From Opeltia flavorubescens (taxonomy: Eukaryota > Ascomycota > Lecanoromycetes > Teloschistales > Teloschistaceae), in the NCBI GenBank assembly GCA_000442125.1, contig KE546975.1, positions 248,001 to 312,000 on the forward strand: 64,000 nt of DNA, read 5' to 3'. The first letter of the stretch is position 1, and each line of letters opens with the position of its first letter. The notes beneath the pieces were generated by a model. It ran no database searches. It was given only the letters and a program-made list of their open reading frames with translations, and was not told the origin of the DNA. Positions 1 to 12,661 of this stretch are shown here, piece after piece. Made by a program: the position numbers and the translations under genes.

Positions 1-1200
1 AAGAGACTGCTCAGCTCTCAGCTCTGTTTGATTTCAACACAGCTCCAGTGACCCGGCATGAATTTTATTGGCATATCAGTCCTTTCCTAGCTTGCAGCTC
101 TTCAACGGAATGCAAGACAGCTGTTCTCCCTACAGAAAGATGATTACTCCTCCCCAGCCTTCATGTAATCAACCATTTCGACGATTAATCTCCGAGCTTG
201 ACAGTCGCTTTCGATTCCACATACTGCTACCTGTGCTCGTGCTACCACATGACCTACATCGACGACCAAGTAGACTCAGACACTAGACAGCTGGAGAACC
301 CCATAGCCAGCGCTTTTCACATATCACGAGGCACAAAGTTTCACATGCAAATATAGATGAAGACCGAGACGCCAGAAATACGTGATTTTGCTTTCCAGGA
401 TATGATGTCCACCACGGCCAGGAGCCCCAGATCGTGAGCTAGAAGTTGACCTCGTCCACCCATTGTATGACCAAATTTGGGCGGACAAAGACCTAGGCAA
501 TCAGTGGTCTATATCAATCCGCAAGTGGATCCACTAAGGCAGGCCGCAATTACACGGGCTAGAGGCCCCGTTCTAGGAGCTTCAGGACGCAAACATTCGG
601 TGATTTCAATTATTGGCAAGTCTCCAATAATACTCTTATAATATCAAGATTGATCCTCCGAGCGAGCAGTCTCACATCCATCGCCTCAATCAGTCATCAT
701 CACATCCTACGGAAACAGAACACAGTTGACCGGAGCATGATCTTCTACTTCCAATGAATAGCCTATATAATTCATTCGATACGTAGATATCTTTCCTAAT
801 CCTATTTCTAGTCCCCCGCACCACAACTTCATGATTTCGCCTACCACTTTTCACGCATCACTCAATCTCCCTCCTACAATCTCGCTCCCATTCACCCACC
901 AACAAAAATCGGCCGTGAATATTACCGTCTGTACCTAAAGACAATGGGGTATATCCGCCCAGAAGACCTGATAAGTACCAAGATATCGAAAAAGAAATTC
1001 GTGAAAATTCGCCAGAACCGCTCTTCCGGAACGAGATGTGGGCTGCCTCCCTGGTATGCCGTTCCCTGCCACAATGCCATGTAGTTTCTCCAATCCCAGA
1101 CTATTTCCACCCCCAGAACTTCCTCTCCCCACATCCCTTCCCCATTGCCCACCTCCTCCCTCTCCCACCCACCCGTCCCGTCCCCAGCCCCCGCCTCCGA
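1..1200. other. Intergenic, left edge
   Basis: I see no supported gene here. Short open frames (for example 68-286 plus) have no recognisable protein character and no splice partners. The right end (about 1090-1200) is pyrimidine-rich and leads into the 3-prime end of the minus-strand DUF7624-type gene. Confidence 0.5.
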
Positions 1201-3662
1201 CTAAGTCTGTATAAAAACATCAACCCTCCTCTCCCCATCCTCAACCCGAAACCCAAACACAAGCCGGAACAAATCCGCCAACCAGACATACTGCCCAATC
1301 CCACACATCCACTTCACCGCCTTCGCAACCTCACTAGCCTGCACCGCCTTCGGAGGTCCCGGGCTGCGAAAACTCCCATCCGAAGCGACCAGTTTCTTAT
1401 ACTGATCCAATAACTGCAACTGCCACTGGGCGTTCCCGAAACTATTCGACGGGATGGATTTAATGAAAGATTGTAGATTGTTGGTAGGAGGGGAGGAGTG
1501 TCGTTGAAAGCCAACATTCAGTGCGGCTTTCACGATGAGGAGTTTCAGGCAGAGGAGATGCGGGTCTTCGGCGGGATTTATGATGGTGGAAGTGGAGGTT
1601 GAGGAGCCGGAGTAGCCGCTTAGGGTGCTGGATGTGGAGGACCATTTATTCTGCACGACACCACGGCGGTTCTGCTGATTGCGGTTTTGCTGGGAGCGGG
1701 CGTCGGGGCCGAGGACGAGGATGTTAGGGATGGGGCTTTGGCTTTCGTCGGGGGACATTTGCTGCGTGTCTTCGAAGATTGTGGTTGGAGTTTCGGGGTT
1801 CGCGCGGCCGAATTCGCCCTCGTCGCCAGATTCCTCTAGGTCGGCGTAGGCGTATGGAGGATCTTTGGCTGTGCGCTTGTTGATGGATGTTTGCTTGGCT
1901 TGTTGGAAAGCTTGGGTGAAAGTCGTTTGGCTGGGGCGGGGAGTGCCGCGATCTGGGCGTACTTGAGTCCATCCTTCGCGGAAGAGGTCACAGAGTTCCC
2001 AGCAAGCCTGTACGGCAGATCCGATGAGTTCTTCATCGGCAGGCTTGCCTTCGCGTTTGTTTTGGCGTAGGCTGAAGAGCATTTCGGCCAGGGACCAGCA
2101 CGCTCGGAGAAGAGAATCTGTGTCGCCTTTGAGCTTTGATCTTTGTTTCATTAGCCGATGGCATAGTGTGATGTAGAAGTCTAGTGTTCTTTCCCGGAAT
2201 GCTTCAGGCAGGGTACGATCGTGAGTGTTGTATAGATGGTTGTTGAGCTCGAAGCTAACCCGGAGCACCGAGTCCGCTACTTCGTTTTCTCGCTGTCTGA
2301 CCTCGAACAGGCACTGGCAGAAGTCGCGGCATAAGTCTAGAGTCGGCCTGACCTGGGACGTGTCATCCTCGTCTCTTGTGTCGTAGAGCTTCTGACAGAG
2401 TTTCCAACATGACTTCCACGCTTGGCTTTGGAAATCACCCTTCTTAGTTTGACTGAAAGATTTTTCGCGATGAATTTGGCTTAGACCAGCCAAAGTATTA
2501 CATAAAGTCCAGCATTCGCTGAGTGCCAGCTTCAATGCTGCAATTTCGTCGGTGGTATTTTGAAAACGTCCGATTGCCTCATCAAATATGTTCTCGCTGG
2601 TATTTTGGCCGGGGGTTTGATCATCCGCTTGTTCACCGTCTTGAGCCTCGGGAATGTCTGATGGCATTCGTCAATGTCCACGGGAGAACAAATCCAAGAG
2701 GAGAGGTTTACCTTCCAAGCTACTAACTCGTGATATTTTGTTTTTGTCCTCCAGGGTCTCAGCCTCCGTTTCGGGTCGCGTTTCCGCTCGAGGCGTTGAC
2801 GACCAATCTCTGGCTGGAGGTACTGCAGTAGTAATAGGCGGGGGAGACGCAGGGCTACGTGTCCGCTTCTGTTGACAAGTTCAGCTTTTCAACCAATGAC
2901 TTGTCTCAAGATCGGCGGTAAGCCTTACCGTTTCCTTCTCGTTGGTAACTGGTGGGCCAATTGCAGTAACATCGGACCGCTGCGAAGGTGTGGGAGTTGA
3001 ACGGCGAATACTTGGGGGTGACCTTCGAGTATGCTATGAGACAGTGAGCAGACGAGAATAGCCACGTTCTAGCGCTCGACTCACAAATGGCTCAAAGCCT
3101 TGCGGAGCATGTATGACAGATGTTGGCTGTTCATCTTCATCTGACCGAGGTCTAAGATTATTCGCGGCCGCAGTTTTGGTGTCGAGCTAATGCCGTGTAA
3201 GTTTGCTGTCTCAGGTATCGGCAACATGCCTGATGACCAAGTACCTTCAATTCTGTCAATTCGCCCTGCCTTATCGAGGGCGTCACATCGGGATCTTGTA
3301 ATGGATTTCGAAGCGGGGAGTCATGTGGTTCAGGCCTGGGTTCAATATCTTCAGGTTCAAGACCAGTATCGTCAAAGTCAGTCCCGTTGGATGAAGGTGC
3401 AATTGGCGATGGGTCGGTATAGTCGCTGGGACTGGAAAGATGAGGTGATTGTATAGGTGGTTGTAGGAAATTGGAATCGTTTGAGGAACTATTACGGCAT
3501 AAGTAGGCGCGTCGACTTCCATGGCATTTACGCTCACGTGGAAGAACGAATAGGCGATTTGAATGGCGCTGGAGAGGTCGGAGAGTCGGTGTAAGGCGAA
3601 AAGGCGGATATCAGGTTTGAATTTGGGGAAGGCATGAGAGGCGACTTCAAGGCCATCATCAT
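1201..3662 (-). CDS. DUF7624-type conserved fungal protein, 6 exons
   Basis: The exons on the minus strand are 3538-3662, 3245-3488, 3085-3186, 2929-3033, 2712-2868 and 1201-2657; phases close perfectly to give 729 residues. The ATG that opens the long 3-prime frame (MPSDIPE) lies inside the last intron, so it is not the real start. I chose ATG 3662, the first of three tandem methionines before ALKSPL. The N-terminal third is disordered and Ser/Pro-rich. The last exon carries a helical region with repeated aromatic and Cys motifs (SECWTLCNTL, KSCWKLCQ, RACWSLAEML, QACWELCDLF), which I recall as fungal DUF7624. The C-terminal 200 residues are low complexity, then a hydrophobic conserved end (WLADLFRLVFGFRV). 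The function is unknown. It looks soluble, with no signal peptide. Confidence 0.82.
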
Positions 3663-4951
3663 AGCCAAAGCTGTTGTTGTTGATCGTGACAGCTGTTCTC
3701 GGAGGGCAACTGACTCTGCTGGGTTCAATCCTACAGCAAGAGCGCAGTGGTGAAGGCCAGCAACATCTGGAAGGTAAAGGAAAAGGTGGCGGAGGGTTAA
3801 AGCTATCAAAGTACGCGGGGCATGGTCAATGGGCTGAAGGTGGAGGACTTAGAATCACCGGACTCCATGCATGAGAGCCGCAAGTGTATTGGAGTACTTG
3901 ACACCATCGTAGTCTCGCCCAGGATCATGGGCTTACGAAAAGTACCAAATGATACCAGAAAAGACTAGCTTAAGGCCATCTCCAAGTCATATCCTTGAGA
4001 GGTCGATTCATTTAGAAGCGAACGACTTCAATTGATGTGACAAAACCGTGCCGCCTGTCTACAGATTTCTCTGCCCGTTGAATTGCTCTGTTTCCAATTG
4101 TCCAACCATCCACCAACCACAAGGCTGATATGCAGCCCATACACGTGCTTTTGGAGCTTTGAAAATCCTCCTGTCGGTTCCTCTCGGTCAAGGTATTCCG
4201 ACGTGTGACTACATATCTTCCCTGTGCCGTTGTGGTGTATCCAATTGCCGTGAACCCAACGCGAGAAATACACGCACCATCCGCTCAAAATTTTACACGT
4301 CACCCATGTCTCCATTCCCGTTACCCAATTCCCTGACCCACGACTCTACCAACCTATCGCCTCCATACCCTATTGGCCACGCGGCAGTTACATCGATATG
4401 CCCATAGGTCGGCCATGGCCCCGAAGCGCCCATCGCGGGAGTACTACGCTCGGCTGAAATATTAGCCCCCAATCACATACACCGAGGCGTTGTTGGAACG
4501 ATGAGCTGTGTTTTGGGCGAGACCGAGTCCGTGGTACAGGAACAGGTGAACGGAACGTGGGATGGACGGGTATGAATAGTAGATCTTACTTAATCAGCCA
4601 ATGGATGAGGAGAAAGCCATGGAGGAAGCGGGATGTGCTGTCTAGGATTTTGTGGGAACAGTCCGTCATTATTGTCCCTAGAGTAACACTTTGAGAGGGA
4701 ACTAAGGAAGGCAAAGGATAGCCTCTGTACACAGGAAAATGTCTAGGCGAGTTGATCTCTATCACTGGCAAATCTATGCTACATGAACATGGTGCAGTGA
4801 AAGCACAAGGCCGGAGTCGTGCTTTTCTCTCTCCAAATCAAATCGCTGAGCCCGCTCGAATCATCTCTTTGCCACATCCTCCGTTTTGCAGTCTTAGGAT
4901 GATGTCTTATGCGGAGACGGGGTCCAGACAGTTTGCCGGTGAGCCACCGAT
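3663..4951. other. Intergenic, no gene seen
   Basis: This stretch lies between the 5-prime end of the DUF7624 gene and the 3-prime end of the BAP31-like gene. Open frames near 4028-4407 overlap on both strands and resemble no family. It probably contains the DUF7624 promoter at its left end. Confidence 0.5.
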
Positions 4952-5873
4952 CTACCTATTCTTCTTGGGTGTGGAATCCGGGTTCTGCTGAGAGAATTGA
5001 TCACCCAGGTTGTTGTACTCGCGACTCAATCCCTCGCTCTGCTTCTTCATAGCCTCCAATTCCCTATCCTTCTGAGCCAATTGATTCTTTAGCTTGCCAA
5101 TCTCACCCGCTCCACCGGCCTGAGCAAGCTTCTCGGACTCCTTGCCTGATGCCTTTGGGTCTCCTTCATATCGCTTGACTTTCTCTTCGAGACGGAGGGT
5201 GTCGAGGATCAAGACGTAGGTACGATTAAGGATGAGCGAAAGGAAAAGTGTGAAGCCGCAGAGGTACATATTTCGCTGTGAATAGAACTTCCGGGCTTGG
5301 ACCTCCATGCGTTCGGAGCCAGCAACACTGGCACTATATACCGGAGCTTTTAGCATTTGTAATTTGCATCGGATGAAAGGTCTTTCAACGTACGCTGCTC
5401 CGCCTTGATTCTTAGCATTGGACAATTCGACTTGAACGCGGTAGACCCGATTGACGCTATCGACGAAGAGGATAAGGATGAAGATAAAAGTAATCTGCAT
5501 TCAGGTCAGCGTGATAAATGTACTGCAGCCTTGGAGCACTGACCTTCATCCCATACTGTAACTTTGCTACCAGTGGATTCTCGGATATGAAGGTGAAAAG
5601 TCTTCGCTTCATGGTGTACGGTAGCGGGACAATGAGTAACATAAAGATGCCCATCTCCAGCACCAAAAGTGCAAACACCTAAATGTGCATCTCCATTAGC
5701 GGGAAGTCCTTATATTTTGGGACTGCGTGCATGAGGACCGGAGCGTAAATCATTGAAGCCATAGTGATTGCGTCTTGATCGCCGGGATGATTTTATCAAA
5801 CGCTGAGTAGGCTCAAAGACGAGGAGAATGCTTCAAGATGCTGAGGACTTACCAGGCTGTAATAAAGGGTCAT
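4952..5873 (-). CDS. BAP31/Yet-like ER transmembrane protein
   Basis: The exons are 5853-5873, 5544-5678 and 4952-5494, encoding 232 residues. The 21-base first exon encodes MTLYYSL, the start expected for this family, and joins in phase to VFALLVLEMG. Three hydrophobic segments lie near residues 8-29, 53-70 and 110-132. A conserved block follows the second (FVDSVNRVYRVQVEL), and the cytosolic C-terminal half is a charged coiled coil. The last four residues, KKNR, form a dilysine COPI retrieval signal. BAP31/Yet proteins act in the ER membrane in export and quality control of membrane proteins. Length and architecture are normal for fungal members. Confidence 0.93.
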
Positions 5874-6453
5874 GTTGAGGGTAGTATGATGTAGTCGGTG
5901 TGCCTAGTGGTAAAACGTGGCAGAGAGGGGTCACTTGGCCCTTGCAATGATTTGGTTGCTTCGAGCAAACACTGTGGAAGAATATATAGGGAGGAGCTGC
6001 TACAGCAACGATTATGATGCCTATTTGTGTCGAGGAGTGTTTGTCGTGTGCTCACTGTTGATTGATTGCGAAGCGACAAAGACCTGGCCGAACCAAGTTG
6101 TCGCCTAAGCCACGTCATAGCAGCATACGCCTTGGCAGCCCTTTGCTGCATTAAATCAGGTCCGAGACCCGTACTTTAAGATTCTATATGACCGGAGCAC
6201 GTTCTTCACTTAATTTATTTCTGTCAATTTTATATTCGGATTCTACGCACTTTTCCATTGAACCATTTTTGAGTTCAAGGTCCTGCATCTGAAACTAATT
6301 CGGCCACGTGCAGTGGAAAGTCTGCTACTACTTGAATACCATGCTCAAAATATGGACGATGCAATTCATACTAGCGATAGCTGAATGATCGAGAAAATAG
6401 CGATATTGTAGCATTTGAAACAAAGATGGGCCTTCCTGACGATAGCATCCACA
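5874..6453. other. Intergenic, no gene seen
   Basis: The interval lies between the BAP31-like start and the 3-prime end of the Clr5-domain gene. The 5917-6108 plus and 5870-6151 minus frames are unconvincing. The first few hundred bases are the likely promoter and 5-prime UTR of the BAP31-like gene. Confidence 0.5.
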
Positions 6454-8539
6454 CTAGGAAGCAAGGCTAATTTTCANCACAAACGTTGGCGTCTCCCCCT
6501 TTACGTGATGAATGTAGGCCAGTAGTTCATCATCATCACTAATTGTCAACTTCGTCTCGCTATTCTCTGTTTTGATGAGTCCCTCAATGCGGCCGACAAC
6601 CAAATCTGAATAGGGTCGGTCCGCTACTGCCAGCTGGCGCAAGGCGGAGACAGTAGGTGCAACAAGTGTTCCTACCCACACCGCAGGAGCACTTCGGATT
6701 TGGCTGGTAGGTGCAAGGCGGAAGTAAATAGGTAGAGGTGGGAAACGAGGATGTTGACTTTGGTAATCTGGAAGATTTGCAGCTGCCGAAAGAAGACTGG
6801 GGTCAATCTGGCTGTCATAATCATACGAGAGCTGCTGTGTTTGATGACGATTCAGGGGAGGAGACATTGGTAATGGAGCGCTGGCCAACGCTTGAGAAGC
6901 AAGTGTGCTGATGCCGTCGAAATTCTGGTTTGTGACATGATTGGTACCACCTGTATCCTGAAGGGATGTTGGAGTTCTTTCGGGATTGGACTGCGGAGTC
7001 GATCGTTGAACAGGTAATTTTATGTTGCCGCTGGCGGACTGTGAGGTAGGGTCTGGATCGGTTAGACCACTACTTTTGCGCAATTTCTCCTCTTTAGTTT
7101 GACTATCCCGAAGACGTTTCATCACGTCGCGACACAAATGCTCCATCGCTTTGACTTTGCGTGTATGATCGGGGTCGGCGTTACCAGGTGCGAGGATAGC
7201 CTGGAGTAATGGTTGCCCATCGATCCATTTCTGTTTCAGTCCTTGCCAATGTTCGGGACCAGTTTCTAGCTTGCTGGTAAAATGATCAGCCTTGAGTATG
7301 TGATGGAAGGCAGCCTTGATCTGTCGGCCTTGTTCTGGATCCAGACCCAGGACATTTTTGGCGTCCGCAATCGTAACCCTGGATTTCATCGTCCTCAACT
7401 TCTTGGTAACATCGTTGCAAATCATCTCGAGAGCCAGGAAATGGTGATTTAATTGCGCTTGATCCTCGACGGTAAACAAGGGCTGAATTGGCGGGAACTC
7501 GTCAATGAGTTGATGTTTCACTGCCTGCCATTTGTCATGGCCTGCCTCAGTCTTTTTGATGACATTATGCTCTTGGCAAATGTCCTCAAATTTGGCACGG
7601 AGGTTGGCGTACATAGACTTGTCAAGCTGAAGGATGACCTTTGACTCTTCTAAGGTGGTTTCTGATGGAAATCTAGGTGGTGCAGGAGGGTCTGGCGGTA
7701 GTCCTGCATATGACTTGGTGCGTCGACGGCGTGTCCGCTTCTGTAGTCTCTCAAAGCTCTCAGCCTGTAGCTTTTCAAATCGAGCCTGACGCTTTTGGAT
7801 GACTTCTTCAGTGAGCTCGGTGTCCAGTGCAGGTTGTCTGATAGCTAGACTTGTGACTGATTCTTGGTCTGCTCCATCATGAACATTATTTGCATTGCTT
7901 TCAGATTGCACTTCTTGTTCCCGAGCAATATCTTCATCGGCCTGGTCGTCATGCGTTCGTTTCACTGGAATAGAGCTGTTCTCCTTCTTTGGGGTTGCTT
8001 TCACACTTGCGACTCGTAGCTTCAGACCTTCTTTATCTCTGATACGAGTGAGCTCGCGCTCCGTAATGCTTGGGAAGCCTTCATCATGCAGGATCGCCAG
8101 CATGTTTTTCTGCGATATGTTCTGAGCCCATAGTTGACGGATCCGGCTCACGAGGGTATTGTCTGTTTGAACGGGCGTATGCTTCGACGGGAAGTTCCAT
8201 TTCTTGATCTGGGTCTGGAAGGCTCTCTTGCTGCATGATCAAAGCTCCTATTAGCTTCTTGTCGACAATTGTGGGATGCAGAGAGGAGATTGGATGAGAC
8301 CATGACCAATATCGGACACACTTTGGTCGCCATAAAACACGGCAGCGCAGAGGTCACCGTATCACCCGCCCTAATTGATATTTCTTTGCCGGCTGCGAAG
8401 TATCTCTGGTTTTAATAACGTACCTCGGTGCAAAATTTTGGTTTATTCGAAACCACTCCATTACCTCCTCTAAGCTCTTGGCCTGATGAATATACAGCTC
8501 CCTAGTCGTCTCCTCCTTCCCTTCCCAGTCGTAAACCAT
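6454..8539 (-). CDS. Clr5-domain protein
   Basis: The exons are 8424-8539 and 6454-8230, encoding about 630 residues. The intron cuts the Clr5 domain. Exon 1 gives the N-terminal half (MVYDWEGKEE to FRINQNFAP), and exon 2 resumes with SKRAFQTQIKKWNF, matching the family pattern of a Trp-containing start and a KKW end (residues about 3-56). A second helical segment (SRIRQLWAQNISQKNMLAIL, then a TERELTRIRDKEGLKLR block) is typical of the DNA-binding-like region after Clr5. The middle is charged with coiled coils and has a repeated unit: two segments with TSKLETGPEHWQGLKQKW-like and AGHDKWQAVKHQLIDEFP-like sequence. Clr5 was named from a fission yeast heterochromatin factor, and a nuclear chromatin or transcription role is inferred. 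One ambiguous base (6477) leaves one residue near the C-terminus undetermined. Confidence 0.88.
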
Positions 8540-9392
8540 TTTGCGCTGCGCGAAAACAGGATTTTCTGAATACGTCTCCCGATATCTCCACCAGCTCCAG
8601 TATCCGGTGCACGAGACTTGAATTGTATCGCACCAACAGACGAGGACAGACCTCCGATCATTCAAGAGATGATAATAGGCAATTTGTTGCGCAAGGACTT
8701 TGCCCGCTTGGCGATGAACTAAGCAACACTCTCATTGGCTTGAGAACCGCTCTATCAAACGGCGGCTATCATCATGCGATATCCAGATACGGAGAACAAA
8801 TTAAGGCAGTCAAGTGGCGATGATGGCAAGTTGAGCGTAGGGCGAGGTATCAAGCACTACATAATCAAAGCACTATTCGACTACATAATTGCCGGTGGTA
8901 AATGCAAAACAGGTCTTTCATAGTGTCTACCAATTCACTTTTGCTAGCCCTATAATCCAGTTTATCGATCTCATTGCTTACGTACTATGTATAGCCAAGT
9001 AATGCACCATTGCTAAACCTGTTGAAGAAATAATAATTGAAGATGAAAGCATGTGTGATCATTCACTGTACATAATGACAAGCCTGCCTTGTCTCGAGAC
9101 GTCTACTTGAGAGCCATGTATCAACCTTCCACGAAAGCCTTCTCATAACCCTCTACAATTCGACCAAAAGGGTATCATGTGAATAGAAGCAAAGAAAACC
9201 ACCTGAGTATGTCGTCCTTGTCATCAGAGCCCGAGCAATCCCCATAAATCAATACGCCCAGAATTGGTGAAAACTCCCCATTCCAAGCCATGGAATCGCC
9301 AAAAATTTTGAGCCAATGTGCAACCATGAAATTCCTACGCCTAGCTTCTTCAAGTAAATAACCTCCATACTCCAGAATAAAAAGCAATCTCA
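8540..9392. other. Intergenic, no gene seen
   Basis: The interval lies between the Clr5-gene start and the next minus-strand gene. An upstream in-frame extension of the Clr5 frame exists to 8665 but lacks domain support, so I treat it as 5-prime UTR. The remainder is AT-rich with no coding signal. Confidence 0.5.
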
Positions 9393-10868
9393 TCAGCCCG
9401 ACTTGCCGGTCAGCGCCCTCTTCATCTTTAATAACAGCGTCTTGAACCAAAAGACGAAAAGCTGCCATTTGTTCATGACCTCCTTGCCAGCTCGGCCGGC
9501 CGTCTTCGTAGATCCCCTTGTTTGAGGTCGCCTATCTATGCCCTCTCCGGAAGTAGTCTGCCTGCTCATGTTCTCCTGCTGTGCCTGGAATGCTCGAATA
9601 GCTGATTTCTCACTCATCGCATTGCTCTTACGCGCACGACTCTCCGATTTGCGTTGCTCGCTTTCATCTCGCTTCTGCTGTCGTTTGGCCTCTTTCTGTG
9701 CTTTGCGCGCTTCCTGTTCTCGCCGTATTTCGTCCTTCGCTCTTTCTCGTTCGTCAAACTCCTTGCGTAAAACGGCAACTTGTGCGGCGCGGACGACAGG
9801 GTCTTCATTCGTATTCGCACGAGAGCGTTTGCGAAACATGCTATCGAAGGAGGTACGGGTGGAGGCCATGGCGATAGGTGTTTCGGAATTATCAGCTTTT
9901 TGCCGTAGAGATGATGGGGTGATGGGGAGGTTGGTTTGAGATGAGTTGGTGAGTCGGGATCCAGATACTGTGCGAATGTGAAGCGGTGGGCGGACGCGCC
10001 GAGAGGACGGAAGCGGGGCATAAGGTGTGGGGTTGGTGTTGATGTGATGAGGGCTTTGATCTGAGTGAATGTGATCGTTCGGGCCCACAACAGGGGTACC
10101 AGATGAAGAACCACTATCAACGGAATTTGCAAAGGAGGTGGCTATTGGGGGAGTATATGCTTTTGGTGTCTGACGCATCGGATGCACATAATGCGAGCCA
10201 TAACCGTGGTGACTCGAATTGGTCGCAGTAGACATATGTGAATGACCACTGACATTCCGGCTATGATAGCCTCTTCCCAAATGACCTGTGTTGGCGCTAA
10301 AGTCTCTGTCATCACCAGCAGTCGATGAAGTAAATATGCCCAAGCCTTCGTGTTCCGCTGTTGATTTCGACAGGTCGACTCTGTTTTGATCGTACGATGA
10401 CATTTTGCGCAGTAGAGGCTTTATCTTCTCCTTCGTTTTTGAAATAGTTTTGGGCGGCGCCATTGGGTAAACCTTAGTCTGCGTGGCAGGCGTCGCGTTT
10501 ATACCAGGTGGCGCATTGATCGAAGTATGGGAGGAAGTAAACAGTGAAGTGGCAGGACTCGTGGCCTCGGACGTTGAGCGACCTCTCACGTGTATTTTTC
10601 CTTTTCTCGAAGCTGATTGCGCAGCAGCCAAAGCCCCATTGCTCGGTGAAGATTTTATCTTCGTAAGTCGCAAGCCCTTTTGTTTCTTGCCCAAATGCGT
10701 GCTTGTGCCAGTAATACTGAGGCTTGGTCCGGCGTCATCATATTTGACAGAAGCTGGATAAGGCGTATCATCCACAAATTTATCCCAAGCACGATGTGCA
10801 GCCACAGCCGTCGAATTTATACTGACACCACCGTGAAAAGTTGTGTGGTCATCAAAAGCTCGCGCCAT
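9393..10868 (-). CDS. Conserved hypothetical basic coiled-coil protein
   Basis: This is a single open frame of 491 residues with no intron. The N-terminus (MARAFDDHTTFHGGVSINST) and middle are Ser/Thr/His-rich and disordered. Residues about 355-425 form a strongly charged Arg/Lys/Glu helix (EFDERERAKDEIRREQEARK and following), a predicted coiled coil. The last 25 residues contain an aromatic, amphipathic segment (WQLFVFWFKTLLLKMKRAL) that could bind membrane. I do not recognise the family. There is no signal peptide. Because the frame is long and uninterrupted with a biased composition, a real gene is very likely, but the function cannot be assigned. Confidence 0.8.
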   Translation of the reverse strand: MARAFDDHTTFHGGVSINSTAVAAHRAWDKFVDDTPYPASVKYDDAGPSLSITGTSTHLGKKQKGLRLTKIKSSPSNGALAAAQSASRKGKIHVRGRSTSEATSPATSLFTSSHTSINAPPGINATPATQTKVYPMAPPKTISKTKEKIKPLLRKMSSYDQNRVDLSKSTAEHEGLGIFTSSTAGDDRDFSANTGHLGRGYHSRNVSGHSHMSTATNSSHHGYGSHYVHPMRQTPKAYTPPIATSFANSVDSGSSSGTPVVGPNDHIHSDQSPHHINTNPTPYAPLPSSRRVRPPLHIRTVSGSRLTNSSQTNLPITPSSLRQKADNSETPIAMASTRTSFDSMFRKRSRANTNEDPVVRAAQVAVLRKEFDERERAKDEIRREQEARKAQKEAKRQQKRDESEQRKSESRARKSNAMSEKSAIRAFQAQQENMSRQTTSGEGIDRRPQTRGSTKTAGRAGKEVMNKWQLFVFWFKTLLLKMKRALTGKSG

Positions 10869-12661
10869 TTTGAGGGGGTTTACCGAGTTATGATAACGAT
10901 GGGTGGATGCAATGCCGTATCATGACGAGGCCAATATAAAGCTGCCAAGATGCTCCGCTCTGCACAAGAATGCGACAGAGCTGGCTTTATCTGATAGGAA
11001 TTGTCCTGCCCCGCGAGAGGCCAACAGGGCGGAGAACAACTGAAACGTGTAGCCCCTCTTGCCGTCGCACGGGGTAATTTGAAGCTGGTGTGGAATGACC
11101 GAGCCGAATGGCATCATCGGTTACTCATTAGTACAGCTGAACAGTGAGTGTTTGCCAAGCTCCTTCACACAGTTGCTCAAATACGGATAATCATCATGTG
11201 AAGAAGTCGATGGAGCTTCGGCGATCAGCGATGGATTCGTGGCCTTCTCCTCTCCGCCAAGGCAAGCGGCGTAATAGGGGCGTGGCTGCTGTGGCTTAGA
11301 AGATATGACATGCATACGAGTCCACTGACCCCGTTTCGTCTTAGATCATATTGCAACAGGCGATATCTCGACTATCTACCTATCATGCTCTCTTACGGGG
11401 TAGGCAATGTTAAGATACCAATTCTGGCAGCAATGAAATGGCTACAACATGCATGGTAGTAGTTGAAAATTGTGTCGATCTGATCGTGGCTCCCTCCACT
11501 GGTTATACAAAATTTTGGACGTAATCATTTTCCCAAGACTGAATTAATCTTTGCCAAATTGACTAAGTCTAAATTGCTATATGTGATATTTCAACCCAAA
11601 CGTTTTCACAACATCTTTCTTCTTTATGTTGTTCAAACAGTCGGACTCACGATTTCCCATTGAAAAAGTGAAAATTGTGACAATTCACCATTTGAAATGC
11701 AACTTCCACAAGATATTGTTTTGAGACTTTGATAATGCTCAATACTCCGTCGACATCACATGGCGTGTCTCATGAAAAAAATCAACGACTTTTCGTTTCC
11801 CGAATTATGGTACAACCCGTGAAGTTCTTTCCACTGGACCAGCTCCAACAATAAACTTTAATCCTTGGGACACATTACACATACACTGCATAGACCATCT
11901 CGTGACACAGTTGCAGCATTCTGCTTCTGTAAATGTGTCTTCTCATAACCTATTGAGCGCCTGTAGCCTGATTTTATAGCTGAGAGGTTCGCCGAAGCTT
12001 TAGACTTTACATGCCGTTCGAGAAGTAGATACAGGAGCTCCAGCGAAGGGAACACTTAATAACGAATATTGATCTGCTCAGGTTCGCACACATTGTTCTC
12101 GGTTGGCTTGAGAAAGCAGTTGTTCTTCAAACCCGACGGATCACGCTTGACATCGATCTATCGACTAGCGAGATGATAGATGACGGGCGTCATGCCTCTA
12201 CGCCTGTAGCGTCCTGAATGGGAGGGATACCTGCCCGACTGTGAAGTCACGGGAGGCAATCGACATTATCCCTTAAGCCGAGGGTTGGAACTGCAAATAC
12301 ATGGGCTTTGTAAAATCCTACTGCAGCGAGGTCAAAGATGATGTCAAATAACGTGGCATCATACTTCAGGAAATATGCAGGATTACTCGTTTGATACCAC
12401 AGGGATCATAAGACGTTCTGTCATGTAACTAGGAAGCTTTCAAACGAGGTCGGCAAAACTTACTCCGAGATATCCAGACCTTATCTCTATTCAACTAAGC
12501 GTTGTTTCCTGATCAATGTCTGACTCCGGCGAAGCCACTTGGCATCATCCGTTAGTTTAAAGTATTTCGTAGCTGACTTACCAAGAGTCTCTGAGTCGCA
12601 ACACCTGTTGGTCATCCTCGATGGTGCAAACCAGTGCAGGCATCGATGTGGACCAGTAGCT
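10869..12661. other. Intergenic, no gene seen
   Basis: This is a 1.8 kb divergent interval between a minus-strand gene and HRD3. A 64-codon minus frame at 11121-11315 and a 65-codon frame at 11858-12055 have no family resemblance. The 11500-11800 part is notably AT-rich. Promoters of both flanking genes must lie here. Confidence 0.45.

Noticed and set aside
1201-2667. MPSDIPE as the start of the DUF7624-type protein
   Set aside because: That ATG lies within an intron (gtaaac to atcag) whose removal joins five upstream exons in phase.
11121-11315. A 64-codon minus frame
   Set aside because: No signal peptide, motif or conserved pattern; consistent with a chance frame in intergenic DNA.
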